Part shown: piece by piece, positions 39,501 through 52,100 of the stretch | Position numbering within the stretch: position 1 is the stretch's first letter | How the letters are laid out: each line of letters starts with the position of its first letter | NCBI RefSeq assembly: GCF_028372415.1 | Contig: NC_092872.1 | Coordinates: 90,378,575-90,442,574 of the forward strand | DNA length: 64,000 nt | Origin: Notamacropus eugenii | Taxonomy: Eukaryota > Chordata > Mammalia > Diprotodontia > Macropodidae | Reading direction: 5' to 3' | Translations under genes and position numbers: made by a program | The notes under the pieces: generated by a model | Seen by the model: the letters and a program-made list of their open reading frames with translations, nothing else | Databases searched by the model: none | What the model was told of the DNA's origin: nothing

Positions 39501-40060
39501 AGAAAAGCAATTAATAAATAAAGCTCCAAACCTAGGTAAAGTGGTACCAAACTGGAAGGAGGAAAGGGTTGAGAATGAGGGAAAGAGCCAATGGGAATCA
39601 GAAATAACTGGGAAAACTTATTAATTTAGAAGAGGGAAAAATCCTAATTTGGAAGGAAAACAATATTAGAGAAAAAAATGGAGAATGCTAATAAGTTCAA
39701 AGGCAAATGGACTAAGCAGTCCATGAAAATGAAAAAGAGTAGTAGAATGAATAAGAAAACAAAATCCTACAATGTGGTGCTTACAAGAAATACATTTAAA
39801 AAGAAAAGACACACTTAGAATAAAAATGAGGGGTTGGGGAAAAAACTTGCTATGCATTAAGTGAATAAAAAAAACCCAGGAGTTGCAATCATGCTATCAA
39901 ACAAAGCAAAAACAAACATTCCAATAAAAATGCAATACAAAGAAAATGACATTATACTGAAACAAAGTCAACAAGCTAATATCAATATTAAAATCTGCTC
40001 CAAATGTCTTAGTATCTAAATTCATAAAGGAAACATGCACTCCTCTATAAAATATAACAG
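36550..40060 (+). mobile_element. Old L1 copy with ORF1 and the start of ORF2
   Basis: Same subfamily as the minus-strand copy at 23590-25140. ORF1 remnants include RIIGFQKNMTNQK and the C-terminal-domain-like TRRKTFRCKGKKTQIT. Near 39770 the ORF2 endonuclease start is visible as VVLTRNTFKKKRHT (family: LQETHxKxKDT), followed by a gagttgcaatcatgctatca segment. The copy ends at about 40060 inside ORF2. Many stops. It is interrupted at about 37713-38305 by a later insertion. Confidence 0.6.
37713..38305. mobile_element. 0.6 kb insertion in L1, probable solo LTR of an old endogenous retrovirus
   Basis: The spacer after ORF1 is continuous in the sister copy at 23.6-23.8 kb but is interrupted here by about 0.6 kb. 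The insert starts near a TG and contains the AT-rich ctgggtaattaataatttat motif and a ccaatctcaccaatcagcct stretch, which I associate with marsupial solo LTRs. It has no coding capacity. Exact ends and family are uncertain; a fossil. Confidence 0.4.
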
Positions 40061-41167
40061 TTTGCCTCTAAATCTGGGTTACACTGTTATCAATGCATGT
40101 TGTCCATGAGAAACAGTAGGCACAAACGGTAATTCCCAACTCTTGACTGCAGATTATGATGTCCTTGGTCCTGTAAACAGCTATACTACACAAAACCTCT
40201 TCCCTCCTAGCAGTTCCTTTCCTGGTCCTCTCTTGATCAGCAAAGTTATTCTTCTGTTTTTAAACCAATGAAGCAATGACAAACTTTTAAAGCTTAACAA
40301 GACGTTAAGAAGAATGATGTATCTTCCAACAAAATATATCAACATCGACTTTATATCAGAGAAAAGCAGTTCCTTTAAGCCAGATAACTGAAAAGCTCTT
40401 CAGGTTGGCGCTCTGTGCAATGCAGATAAATGCAGCCAGCTTTTCAGTAAAAAAGATTCAACTTTCTCCAATCAGCTTCTAGCAAGGCAAAGTCTTTTCC
40501 ACCATAGGTACAACACCTATGTGCAGTAAAACAGATACAAAGCCTGCCTTTGCCCCTCTATTTTTCCTTCTCAAACCATAGAAGGCACTAGAAAGCAACC
40601 AGACACCCCTGAAGTTTCTTCTTCCTCAGGCTGTAGATATCACTAGAGAGCAATAAGTCGGTCACTAAGCATTCACCAAACTCTTACTATTTACCAGGTA
40701 CACTATCCAGTGTTGGGGATAAAAATATAGGCAAAATTTTTCAAGTTCACATTCCAACGGGGAGGACGACATGCAAACAAGTTTGTACATACATGATCTA
40801 TACACTGAAATGGAAGGCCATTTCCAAGGGAAAAGACTAGTAGTAACGGGAAGGGATGAACCAGGAAAGGCCTCCTGCAGAAGATAGAATTTTAGCTGAA
40901 CCTTGAAAGAACCCAGGGAAGCTAGAAGTCAAAGATGAGAAAAAACATTCTAGTGCTCTGATAGCTCTGTACAGAGCAGAAACAGGATGCAACTCTTTTC
41001 CAATCAGCACAGCAACTAAAGAGTTCTCTCAGCTAATTCAGCATTACTCCAATCTGCCAAGAAATTCTTTTCTTCCAAACATCAGGCTCCCAGCAAAGCA
41101 GCTGAAGAGCCCATCAGTCAGATGGAAACAGCTTCCTTCGTAGCCTTTTATGTCTTGTTGCAACTCT
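40061..41167. other. Intergenic: L2 remnant and unassigned sequence
   Basis: An antisense L2 3' region is at about 40660-40960 (attccaacggggaggacgac). On both sides of it, sequence with repeated tccaatcag motifs looks like part of one unknown older repeat into which the L2-like piece fell. No gene. Confidence 0.35.
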
Positions 41168-41178
41168 ACATTCAGCTT

Positions 41179-41458
41179 GGGGCAGCTAGGTGATGCAGTG
41201 GATAGAGCACCAACACAGAAGTCAGGAGAACATGAGTTCAAATCTCATCTCAGACATTTGACACTCACTACCTGTGTGACCTTGGGCAAGTCACTTAACC
41301 CCACCTGCCTCATCCTGGGTCATCTCCAGTCATCCTGATGAATATCTGGTCACTGGATTCAGATGGCTCTGGAGGAGAAGTGAGGCTGGTGACCCGCACA
41401 GCCCTCCCTCAGTTTCTCTGATGGCATGGTCTTCTTTGGCAACGAAGGATGAGCACAC
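41179..41458 (+). mobile_element. Full-length marsupial SINE with target duplication
   Basis: About 280 bp between perfect 11 bp repeats ACATTCAGCTT (41168-41178 and 41459-41469). The tRNA-like head (gggcagctaggtgatgcagt), B-box region (gttcaaatctcatctc), core (cttgggcaagtcacttaacc) and 3' domain (tccagtcatcctgatgaata to ttggcaacgaaggatgagc) are all present. The same family as the copies at 43996-44188 and 61796-62080. Confidence 0.85.
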
Positions 41459-41469
41459 ACATTCAGCTT

Positions 41470-43995
41470 ATTTACTCTTTGGCATCTTTCTCTGGCCTCC
41501 TCTCTGGCTTCTAACATTTCAAATCAATGTCTTCTCAGGTACAATGACTCATCTGTGATTTATGACATGAAACTCAATAATTCCATACCTTTCTGTCAGG
41601 TATCCGTTGTATGGCCTTCCCATAGCCTCCAAAGAGTTGATTTCTAATTTCTGTTATAATTTTCAAAGCTCTTAAAAAAAACCATGCAAATTGCCACAAT
41701 CCCCTGCAGCCATCATTACCTTAGACATTGTTCTTCCGCCTTCAGATTAGTCCATTCATCTGAGGGACAGATTTCTTTCTGGTCCTCAAAATAATCTGTG
41801 TCTCTCAACATTTTATTGGAGATGCTGTTTCTTGTTTTCCTTACATATGTGTTCTTTTTCTGTCCTTTTCAGGAACCAAACTGTTCATATATGAAAGCAG
41901 TGATAACTTGTAGTATCATTATTGCTAGGAAGTATAGGAATTTCAGAAACAGAGAAATATGTAAGATTTGGTGAAAGGTTCTAGGTTGAAATCCTGAGTC
42001 TTGAATGACTAGATAAGTCACTTTACCTCTTTAGGTTTCATTTTCCTCATATGTAAAATAAGAGGGTTGGACTGGAATGACCTCTAAAGTTTCTTTCCAT
42101 TCTAGATCTATGATCCCATGATATAGAATTTTCTATTAAAAAAAGATGTGAAGGCTTTGAATGCATCCACTACTGGAATACGGGGGCTGGAGAATCTTTT
42201 TGGTTAGCAAAGATGACCATTGGGAGTAGCTCAGGATGACAGATTTGGGTCCGCTCTAAAATATATTTTCACTCTCCCAGATTTTGAAAGTTTATGTCAA
42301 GATTCTCCCAGCCTAGGCTGGAAAGATTTCTTATTTGCTTGGGTGTGATGATTCCCTGTCCTGGAGTAGGCAAACTGATTTAAATTCACATTTCATCTTT
42401 GATTACCCTTAGTCAGCGCAACTGCCAAAAATGAGGATTTGAGAGTTATGGAACAAAGAAAGTGTTTTTCCTTCAACCCTTTTTTTAATCAATGTAACAC
42501 ACCCTCAAGGGCTACTTCCCTCACTCTCTTGCTTTAGCAGGTCAGGTCTCTAATGATTAGCTGATTATGAGTACTCCTCAGAGTTTTAGGGGATAACCTT
42601 GAGGGCTGTTAGGATTTCCAGTCTTATAGCTCCTAAGACCCATTGCCCAGTGTGCTGCCTGCCCATTATCAAAAAGAATCAATTGAATTCTATCAGATTT
42701 TAGAAAAGGTGTTTAGGAGAACAATTGATACAAAATGGCACACTCTCCCCTTGAACACACAAGGTCCATAAGGAAAATGGGGTCAAATTTAAAAAGTACA
42801 ATACTCAGACACATGTGTAAAGAACACATAGAAACAATGGGTACCTCAAGATTCCTAGTGCTGGGAATCCTTTTCTTCTTTCATGGTGTCCTTATAAAGT
42901 TCCCCTTAGATATAGTTTTGTGCTGGATTTTGAGGACATAGCCATAACCAACATTTTCCTGTGCCATAAGTGTTCATGATCTTTGAAGGTGTCCCTATCT
43001 TCAGGTAGCAGTCTTTCAATATCTGTCTACAGGCATTTTTTCTGTCACTGGCTACAGACATTTCATTAACACACAAGATAAAGTTATGGAGATAACATTT
43101 CTTTGGTTGTTTTGGACAATGCTAACTTTTCTCTGTTATTCACATGTCAATTATCTAGTACAGTAGATTTTTAATCTTTATCTCCACCATACATTTTTAA
43201 TCTGCCCCCTCCCACTCACTCACCTGACTCCCACCCTAATGGGATTCTTGGACTATTGTTGCAATAAATCAGTTGATCAGCAAATATTTAGATTGGAGAT
43301 TGCAGAAAGCATTTACTATGTGCTGGGAACCATGCTAGGGATAAGGGACAGAAACTGGAACTGTGATTTCACTGATATAGAGAACTACCAGATAAGAAAA
43401 CTCCCTCTATCAAAGTATGGCAGCAGTTTCTCCAAAAAAATTTTAGTCTTAGAAAGAATGAAGGTTCCTCACCTGGGATATGTATAATCCCCAGGAGGAC
43501 AAGAAATCTGTCAAGAGATTACAGGGAATATTTGACAAATAACTACATTATCCTATTGAAATTTTTTAATCTTATTTTACTTCTTGCACACATATTCATG
43601 GTAAATGCCAGAATTTATATCCTTTCATGTTGAATGAGGTATGAGATGTTTTACTGAAAGCCAAGGGGTACAGGGATTTAAAAAAATGATTTGATCCTCT
43701 GGTCTAGTGCATTAAGAGGTTTAATGACTTGCTCAGTCTATTCGCTGGGTAACCTCAGAGACAGGACCTCTTCAATCCTGGTCTGACTGGCTCTGAGACA
43801 GACCAGTTCTTCATTTATTAGGCTATATTAATAACTAAATAGTAATTGTTTCTCTTTTACCCAGGAACCCTGAGGGTCTTCCCCTCCCAAGTTTGATTTC
43901 CCTTGAGTAAAGGCTTAAAGAAGCCTATTCATTGAATGGGTGTATCTCACTCAAAGTGAGCATGTGATAAGACCTTAGCCTGAAAGCGTCTCACA
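41470..43995. other. Intergenic: one MIR/THER and one L2 fragment
   Basis: A sense THER/MIR tail is at about 41985-42130 (cctcatatgtaaaataagag then ttggactggaatgacctct). An antisense L2 3' end is at about 43270-43420 (tttactatgtgctgggaacc). The remainder is unassigned. Confidence 0.45.
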
Positions 43996-44188
43996 TTGCA
44001 TCCTGGGCCATGTCCAGCCATCCTGATGAATATCAGGCCACTGGACCCAGATGGCTCAGGAAAAGAAAATGAGGTTGGTGACCTTGCACAGCCCTCCCTC
44101 ATTCAAATCAAAGACAACTGCAAGTCATGTTATCATCTCGATGTCATGGTCCTCTTCGAGAACAAAGGACAAACACAGTGACAACAAT
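43996..44188 (+). mobile_element. 5'-truncated marsupial SINE (3' domain only)
   Basis: Only the 3' domain of the family at 41179-41458 is present: tccagccatcctgatgaata to cgagaacaaaggacaaacac. The tRNA-like head is missing. Confidence 0.75.
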
Positions 44189-44329
44189 ACTGCTTCTCTA
44201 CTGTGTTAGGGAACTATGTTAGGTGCAAGATTTTAAGCCTGAGTGACTGGGAGGATAGTGTTGACAGAAATAGGGAAATTGGAAGAAAGCAGGGTTCAGG
44301 AGTAAAAAGAATAACTTCGGCTTTGGACA

Positions 44330-44850
44330 GAGTGAGTTTAAGATATTCACATCTGACCACATCACCCTTCCTTGTTCAGGAAGCTCCAGTGTTTCCCTGT
44401 TACTTCGGGGAGAAAATGCAAATTCCTCTCTTTGGCTTTTTAATACCCCCCACTGTCGGGCCCCAGTCTACCTTTTCAGAATTATTGCGGTTCAGCTTAA
44501 CTGTTTGCTGTTCTCCCTATAATAGCTTCTTTCAAGATCAAGCAACAGCTTTTTTTACAGGAAGCCTAGCTGAGCCTCCAAAGAGCTTCCTCCTTAAGTT
44601 ACTTTGTATATCTTCTATTTTTTATTTAATGTATACATTGTTTCTCTCCCCCGATACAATTTAAACTCCTTGAAGGAAAGGACAGTTTCATTTTGGTCTT
44701 CTTTGCACAGGGACCCAGCACACTGCTGTGGTTCAGTCGCTCCTGTGGTGTCTGACTCTGGGTTTTCTTGGCAAAGACACCGGACTGGTTTGCCATTTCC
44801 TTCTCCAACCCGGCACATAGGAGGAGCCTAATAAAGGCTAGTTGAATTGA
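44330..44850 (+). mobile_element. L2 LINE 3' end split by a SINE piece
   Basis: Sense L2-type 3' region: ccagtgtttccctgttactt, then actccttgaaggaaaggaca and the terminal cggcacataggaggagccta. The cacagtgcctggcacata tail of L2 is broken between about 44723 and 44811 by an antisense SINE fragment. Confidence 0.6.
44724..44810 (-). mobile_element. MAR1-type SINE 3' fragment nested in L2
   Basis: Antisense 3' end of the MAR1-type SINE: gttcagtcgctcctgtggtg, then gggttttcttggcaaagaca and ttgccatttccttctccaac. It lies exactly where the L2 tail is interrupted. Confidence 0.7.
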
Positions 44851-45169
44851 ATCGCTAATTAATCTGAAACAATATGCAATCCAAAATTCTGTTCGAATCA
44901 AATATTTATTGGATGGCAGAGAACCAGTGGAAATATATTGTGAAATCCTATTTCTCTCTATAAGGCTTCAGATTGGCTCAGTTCAGCGTTAGGACAAAAT
45001 TAGGATAAAACGGTGATTCTGGATTCAGAAGACCCCAGCTCTGCCCTTGGCCACAGGGCTTCAGTCTTCTCGTCTGGAAAATGGGGTTCGGGGTTACATC
45101 CGCTCTCAATCTTATGACTGGGTAGTAAAACCAGTTTCCGATCCCCCCCACCCCGACTTCACACTGATG
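44851..45169. other. NUBP1 upstream flank
   Basis: A weak sense MIR-type remnant at about 45005-45090 (tctcgtctggaaaatgggg). Otherwise unique sequence with GC rising towards the NUBP1 island. Confidence 0.4.
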
Positions 45170-45474
45170 GCTCCAGGGGGACACCTAGTGGTGGCCCAGG
45201 AGGGGATCGGGCCCCACTCTGGGCCCGTGTTCTTGGGCCGGGGATTTAAAGACTAACATTAGCTCGTACGCAAAATGGATGACGGACTTGGTGGGGAGAG
45301 GTACGTAAACAGCCTTCTGTCCCACAGAGCGCCGCCACCCTCCACGAGGGGATCCAAATAAATAGAGTGAATAATAGGGAGATTGCAACTCCACCGCCAG
45401 GCGCGCGTGCGCACAAGGGGCTCTGGGCTCCGGGCCTTCTCTCCCCCAGGGCCGGCTGAATGTGGCGCCGCAGG

Positions 45475-45483
45475 CCGGAAGTG
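45475..45483 (+). promoter_or_regulatory. ETS/GABP-type site in the NUBP1 promoter
   Basis: CCGGAAGTG matches the consensus bound by GABP and related ETS factors, common at start sites of housekeeping genes. Its position 39 bases before the start codon is suggestive only. Confidence 0.45.
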
Positions 45484-45521
45484 CAGCTGCGGCTGGTTCC
45501 GGCGGCTGGGAAGGTGTTGGC

Positions 45522-45540
45522 ATGGAAGAGGTTCCGCAGG
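45522..45540 (+). CDS. NUBP1: NUBP1 exon 1 (coding part)
   Basis: Encodes MEEVPQ plus one base, before a GTGAGC donor. Identical to human MEEVP. The ATG is in a good context (ggcATGg). Confidence 0.95.
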
Positions 45541-46072
45541 GTGAGCCCGGGAAGGGGGACTCGGGTTGGGGGGCGGGGGGGGGCACTGCGGGGCGCGGGC
45601 GGAGAAGATTCTTAACGGCCGTTCCGTTCCCCCCCAGACTGCCCCGGAACCAGGAGTGCCCAGGCGGGCAAGGGGGCCTCGTGTCAGGGATGCCCGAACC
45701 AGCGTCTGTGTGCCTCGGGGGCTGGCGCCGCCCCCGACCCGGGTGAGGACAGCGCGAGGGGCGGGGTGGGGGGGAGCCAGGGGAGAGGGAGGGGGAGCGC
45801 AGGAGAGGAGGGAGGGGGAGGAGATGAGGGAGGGGGGGAGCGCAGGAGAGGAGGGAGGGGGGAGCGCAGGAGAGGAGGGAGGGGGGAGCAGAGGAGAGAA
45901 GGGAGGGGGAGGAGAGGAGGGAGGGGGGAGCGGAGGGAGGAGGGGCGACAAAGGAGGGGGGCCACCAAGTCCCCGAGAAAAGAAATTAAAGGAGTTAAGC
46001 GGGGCGGGGTCAGGGATAGGATTTAGAATTTGTAGTATGTATGCCCCACCTTCAACACACTCTCTTCTCTCT

Positions 46073-46125
<53 letters not shown>

Positions 46126-49100
46126 TGTAAATTACATATATGTATATACATGTGTGCATACACATGTGTATCTGTACGTGTGTATATAAATGAGTTGAGA
46201 AAGTCATTTATAGCAAGCACAAATTACATATATATACACATACATATGTATATATGTAATTTCTCCCCAGTAGATTGTACCTTCCTTCAGGACAGGTACT
46301 TTTTTCATTCACATTGTATCTTCAACATTTAACAATGAGTTAATGGAAACATTTCTCCAGCTCTTCCCACATGCTGATAATAGGAATTTAATATATACTT
46401 GATGACTGGGACTCCACATAAACACACAGATCAGGACTAGGAGTAGTAAGGAGCTGCTCCTGCCCTCCTGTACTGTGCCTTAGATGGAGCCACTTTGGCA
46501 GGCTGAAAAACGTGTAGCCTCAGAGATCTGGCAGACAGAGGGAGCTCTTGTTTCTGTAGTATACCCTAACCTAAAACAATGTTTTTTCTACAGCGATAGA
46601 GGAAATCAAAGAAAAAATGAGAACTGTGAAACACAAAATCTTGGTCTTATCCGGGAAAGGCGGTGTTGGCAAAAGCACGTTCAGTGCTCATCTTGCTCAT
46701 GGCCTAGCGGAAGATGAAAGTAGACAGGTAGGGAGCTTTTTGAAAAATTTGGAAAGATCTATTTGGAGTTTACTTAAGTAGTGCTTGATTGGAAGCTTTG
46801 AACTCTTGTAAAATGAAAATGGATACTGATTCCCTATATTACTGTACTCTGGCATATTCAGATCATTTCACTACACCCTGAGTTTATTGTTTCACTGACC
46901 TATAGTTTGGTAGATTCAGCTTCTGGAATTTTGGGGTAAATCCATTGTGGGTTTGTTTATTTTTCAGGTTTAAGATAGGAATACCTAATCCCCTATTCTT
47001 TACAGGCAAGCAGAGTGAATTTTTTAAATTCCTAGTCTTGTACAGAGTAGGCTAACATACAAGTTTGTATCTACAAATTTAGTGACAGCCTTTGTACCTT
47101 ACGCAGGGTGGTCACTTTTTAGAGGCATTCAATGAAATACCAGATTCCATCTACCATCATCTAGCTGGTTTAGCAAAGAATCTTTGAACTACAGATTGTA
47201 CATCTTTTCTCTGAAACCAGGGGACATGTGTTCGGTGCACAGGGAAATTCAGCCTGTTAGACATACCACATCTATTGATTTCTCTTTTCTGAACTCCGTT
47301 ATACTTACATACTCTATCATTTAGCACCTTGTCCACACCTATATTGAGGGTGGGTGTTCCTCCTTCTGAACCAAATTGCTGAGTATATGATCTTTATTGG
47401 TTTCTGTGCCTGAAGAAATTAATCACTAAGTGATCAACCTTCTAGAGATAAGCCTTTTCCAAATGAGTTGAGATAGTCATTTATAGCAAGTACAATATTT
47501 ATTTGGAGGACCGCTACTGAAAACCAACTTGTTAGAACCTGTCAAAGTTTCTCTTTGCTGCCATGATAATAGTAATGATACATTTCAGTAGTGCCTTAAG
47601 GTTTACAAAGTACTTTCTTTAATCTAGGTTCCCAAAGGGGGTGATACTCCCCCCAGGCACTGAAATGATCCAGGGTGAGGCAGGGACATAGTAGCCTTGA
47701 ATGCAATTGGGGGACATTGCATAAAAATGAGGGGGTGGTGGAAGTATAAGGAAGGAAGAGAAGAAAATTTTGAAAAACCTTTTATACATATTTCATCTGT
47801 TGTGTAACAGAGTTAAAGCTGTTGTGATTACATTATTCCAAATAAATATACAAAATCCAAGTTATTACCAATCAAGTCCACCAACAGGTCTTAACAAGCA
47901 AGTGTCAGCTGGCAAGCACGTTGTGCGTATGTTGGGAAGTCCAGCATGTGTCAGTCCAAATATGTGCATGTAATGACTGTAATGATGTAAAAACCCTACA
48001 AATTTATAGTAAATTATTAAATTTAAGATGCATCATTTTTTTTAAAAAAAATTATAATTTTTTGAAATGATGCAAATTTTTAAAAAGCCTTTAAAGGATT
48101 AAAGAAAGTAGATTAGAGGTGCACTGAGTAATTTTTTTAAAGGGGGTGGTAGACCAAATAAGTTTGGGATTCTCTGCTTTACAACATGCTTGTGAGCTGA
48201 GTAGATGGTGAAAGTATTATTCTTAGTATCATTGATCTATCAGACAGTAGAAAGGCAGGCAAACCAATTTTTAAGTTGTGGTAGAATGTAAAAATAAGGT
48301 TTCATAAATCTAATGCTTTTATCACTTAAGTGATAGTTACACAACATTGAATCCCTCTAAGATGTTAAAATCACAGTGAAGCATTTATGAGTTATGAATC
48401 TATATCCCAGACTTTTGGTGGGAAAGTTAGGTCATTTGAGTTTCATACATGTAAAACAACAATGTGTGTATATGCATACATAGATATATATACAGAGAGA
48501 GAGAACAAGAAGGAGCTTCTTAAGAACCAACTGTCTTTTCTATTTATATCCTCAGTACTTAGCACAGCACTTTTGCACATAGTAAATGCTCAATTCATTC
48601 TTGCATATAAATGTGTACACATATATGTTTATATTTGACTGGATGACTTCTAAGGTGTCTTCCAGATATAAATCTATAATTTTGAGATGACAAAGGAAAC
48701 AAGTCATTCTGGTCCATTGCAGTCGTTTGTGTTTTGATGTACCAGCAGAGGGAGCTAGAGTTAGAAAGCTGATCTATTTTATGAATATTGTACTAACTGT
48801 AAACATGTGTGAATGAAAAACAGGAACAGGAAACTAATATTGAACACACAAAAAGTTAGAAAAACAAGAGAAAGAATAAAGGTATAAGGAACACTTCCAT
48901 TTTGGAATGGAAACATGATTTTTAAGAATGAATATTTACCATCTTTTCAAAGGTTTACAGATTATTTTATCAACTCATTTTTGAAGAAAGAATGCTGCTT
49001 GGATTTAGGAAGCCTTCTGATGGTGTGTCTAATTCATTCTGGAGATGTTTCGCAGAAGATCTCCTTCCTGAAATCTTTAGTTTTAGATCTGAACCCAAGT

Positions 49101-52100
49101 GCAGGCTCTGTCATTGGTCAGGATACCAGGAAAACTCAGGTTGCTCAGGCAGACTAGCATGAAGTCCAAAATCGCCTTTTTTCATTCTCTTTAATATTTC
49201 TTTGTACTTCTCTAGACGCAAGTAAGTGTAGTTACTTACAAGAATCCCACATTGTTTGCTTTTTCCTTTCATGATTCTTCTTCCTCTACCCGTATTTACC
49301 TCCTGCTTTATATACTGTACTTGTACATTTTATTATGTAAATAGCCAACTCATACATTGTTTCTAGGTTGCTTTGCTGGACATTGATATTTGCGGACCAT
49401 CAATTCCCAAAATGATGGGACTGGAGGGAGAACAGGTATGACTTCTTGAATGCAATTATGAATGTTCTCCCAAGTCATATGCTGCAATATACTCTTGAAA
49501 CAATAGAACTGTGAATTTAGCATGTAAATCTTTATGTGAACTAGTGTATTAAATCTGATAAATTTTGCTTAATAATTTATTCAGTTGTCTTTAAATTTTT
49601 AATTTGTTTTTTATATCACCTACATTTTTCAGTATATTTCTTCCCTTTTCAGAGTTATATATTGTAACAAAAAATAAAAGCAAAGTAAAAAGACTTTTTA
49701 ACCAAATCAGTGCATCACCTGAATCTGGCATGCTATGCAATGTTCCACACTCAGAGTTTCTGATCTCTGCAAAAGAGAGAGGGAGTTACATTTTCTTGTC
49801 TCTTCAGGGAGAAGCTTCATCATTAAAATTACACAGCATTCAGTTTAGGTTTTGTTGTCCTTTCTATTTACACTATAAATTGTTTTCTTACTTTTGCTTA
49901 CTTCACTCTTCATCAGTTTGTATAGGTCTTCCTATGCTTCTCTGAATTCATATTTCTTACAGCATAGTGGTAGTCCATTATATTCATGTATCACATTTTG
50001 TTTACCATTCCACAATTGACAGGCATCTACTTTATTTCTAATTTTTTGCTACCAGAAAAAAGTTCTTCAATGATTATGTTAGTACATCTGGGACCTTTCT
50101 ATATTTGACCTCTTTGGAATACTTGGCAGTATGGAATGGGTATTTTACACCCTTTATTAGTATAATTCTGAATTGCTTTCCAGAGTGGTGGAATCAGTTC
50201 ATAATTCCACCAACAATGTATTAGGATGTCTGTCTTTCCACAGTTCCTCTTAAATTTGTCATCTTTGACACTCACTTTCTCTTAAAAAAAAAAAAATCTT
50301 CCTGTATCTGAAGTGTATTCTGAAGGAGCCAGCTAACTAAAATGGTAAATTTAGTAAATTCATATTATAAAATAAATCTCAAAAGGCTATTTGGGAGTGT
50401 TCAAGAGTGATGCCTAAAGGGAAAGGGGAAAAAATAAGAAATGTAAAAACGACTTTGAACTCACAGCTTTGATTAGCTGGATTAGGATTTTCAAGAGGCT
50501 TACACCAGAAATGAGATGCTTATGTTCAAGTGATAGCTTAAAGAACTGCTAGGTTCAGAACTGGACCTGTACATAATAGGGGGAAATTCAATGCACAGCT
50601 GATACCTCCCTTCTGACAGACAGGAAATGAGAAAAGATACTCTAATGGATAGTCAATTAAAACCAGAAACTGTAGTAAACTACAGGAGGTTTTGATGCAA
50701 GTGATTCTAGGAAAGATACCACAGGGGGCAGTTTTGACACTGAATTAAAAAGAATAAATGTAAAGAAGCCTGAAGAGGCTGAGTCAGTTTTAAAATATAC
50801 ATTAAGGAGTCGTGTGTTTCCCTATTTAGCTTCCTTAAATTATCCTAAAGAATTATCGTCATTAAATTTGTTTTCTTTGTAAGCTAAAACTTAATGATAG
50901 CTCCAAAGGTAATAGCTTTTTGCAGAGTAGAAACTTAGAAATTTGTGATTACATAGCCAGAGGTAAACATAGTTTGACTATCCACCATCCTGACCTAAGA
51001 AAGGCTTTTGCCACTTAGTGAAGGTATAGGGGCAGCTGTTAAGAAGTGGAACTAATGTTTTGACTGTTAACAACTGCAATCTGGCTAAAAGCTTAGTGGT
51101 ACATAATAATGTAGTTGGTAGTCGTTTATCTTTAAAATTATATCATCCTATGTGGTCAAATATGGCAGTTGTTGCTCTTTTCTTTTTTGGTGCTCTCTTT
51201 TTGTCCCTTTAGAGCTTTGTTCTTGTCACAGTCCACAGGAAAAGAGAGAGAAGCTTTTCTCCTTTATGTTGTTGCTCCAATGTCTCCATTTGTTTCTCTG
51301 TTGCAACTTCTTTTCCCTTCTTTCACTGTACTGTTTCTGTCCAGCATGCAGAATAGTTTGACATATAACTAAAATTTGCCACCAAGTTGAGAAGATCCAA
51401 GGCTGTAGAATCCTAATAGTTGAGTTAGTTGAGAAGATCCAATGCTTCAGACCTCTTACAGTCTGATTCCTTACATTAGATGCATTCAGCCAATCTCCCC
51501 TCTGAAACCACTAGTTTTGAGTTATGCAAAGACAGTTTTTAGACCATTCATTTAAAAAAAAAATCCTTGCTTTCTTTTAGGCCTGGAACCAAGGACCTTT
51601 TCCTTCCTCTGTTATTAGAATACAAGGTCTGCTGGCTTCCCACCACCATTCTGTCCCCTTCATCCACCCTTAGAATCCTTAGCTTTCTTCAGAGCTCAGC
51701 TCATGCCTCTTCCATGAAGGCTTTTCTGAGCTCCTTCAGTACTTCTGCCTCCTCCCCAAATGATCGTGTCTTGTGCTTTTATTTATGTTGTATGCGTTAT
51801 ATATCTCTGTATGTGTCCATATTGTTTCCTGACGGAATGTAAGCCCCTTGAGAGCAGGGACTAGGCTTGTCTTTATATCTCTAGCACCTAGCACAATGCC
51901 TAGATAGTACATAATCCATAGATAAGGCATTTCATGTTTGCTGATTAATTTGATTCCAGCTTGTTTTTTCCCTTTTAAGCTTGTGGGCTCTTTAGGCTTT
52001 ACTGGCTCATTTATGTTTTGAGACTCATGACATTCCAGCTTCCCTTTCCCTTTTTTATTTTTGACCCTCTTATAGCAGAAAATTTTATAGTAGGTTTTAT

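Larger units (their letters stand above)
45170..45760 (+). promoter_or_regulatory. NUBP1: NUBP1 CpG-island promoter
   Basis: CpG-dense, GC-rich region around exons 1 and 2, typical of a housekeeping promoter. No well-placed TATA box; an AT-rich ATAAATAGAGTGAATAAT at about 45357 may be incidental. An ETS/GABP-type CCGGAAGTG lies at 45475-45483, 39 bases before the ATG. The transcription start is probably between about 45430 and 45515 but cannot be fixed. Confidence 0.7.

Noticed and set aside
41179-41458. tRNA-like head with A- and B-box motifs, considered as a tRNA gene
   Set aside because: It continues directly into a SINE core and 3' domain with target duplications, so it is a SINE promoter and not a tRNA gene.
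44203-44664. 153-codon plus-strand open frame
   Set aside because: Most of it is L2 3' sequence; no similarity to a protein.
45259-45951. 230-codon proline/serine-rich open frame on the minus strand
   Set aside because: It is the complement of NUBP1 exons 1-2 and the G-rich minisatellite. Composition is low-complexity and follows the repeat; no homology or splice support.
45566-46189. 207-codon Gly/Arg/Glu-rich open frame on the plus strand
   Set aside because: A read-through of NUBP1 intron 1, exon 2 in the wrong frame, the purine repeat and an (AT)n tract. Not a gene.
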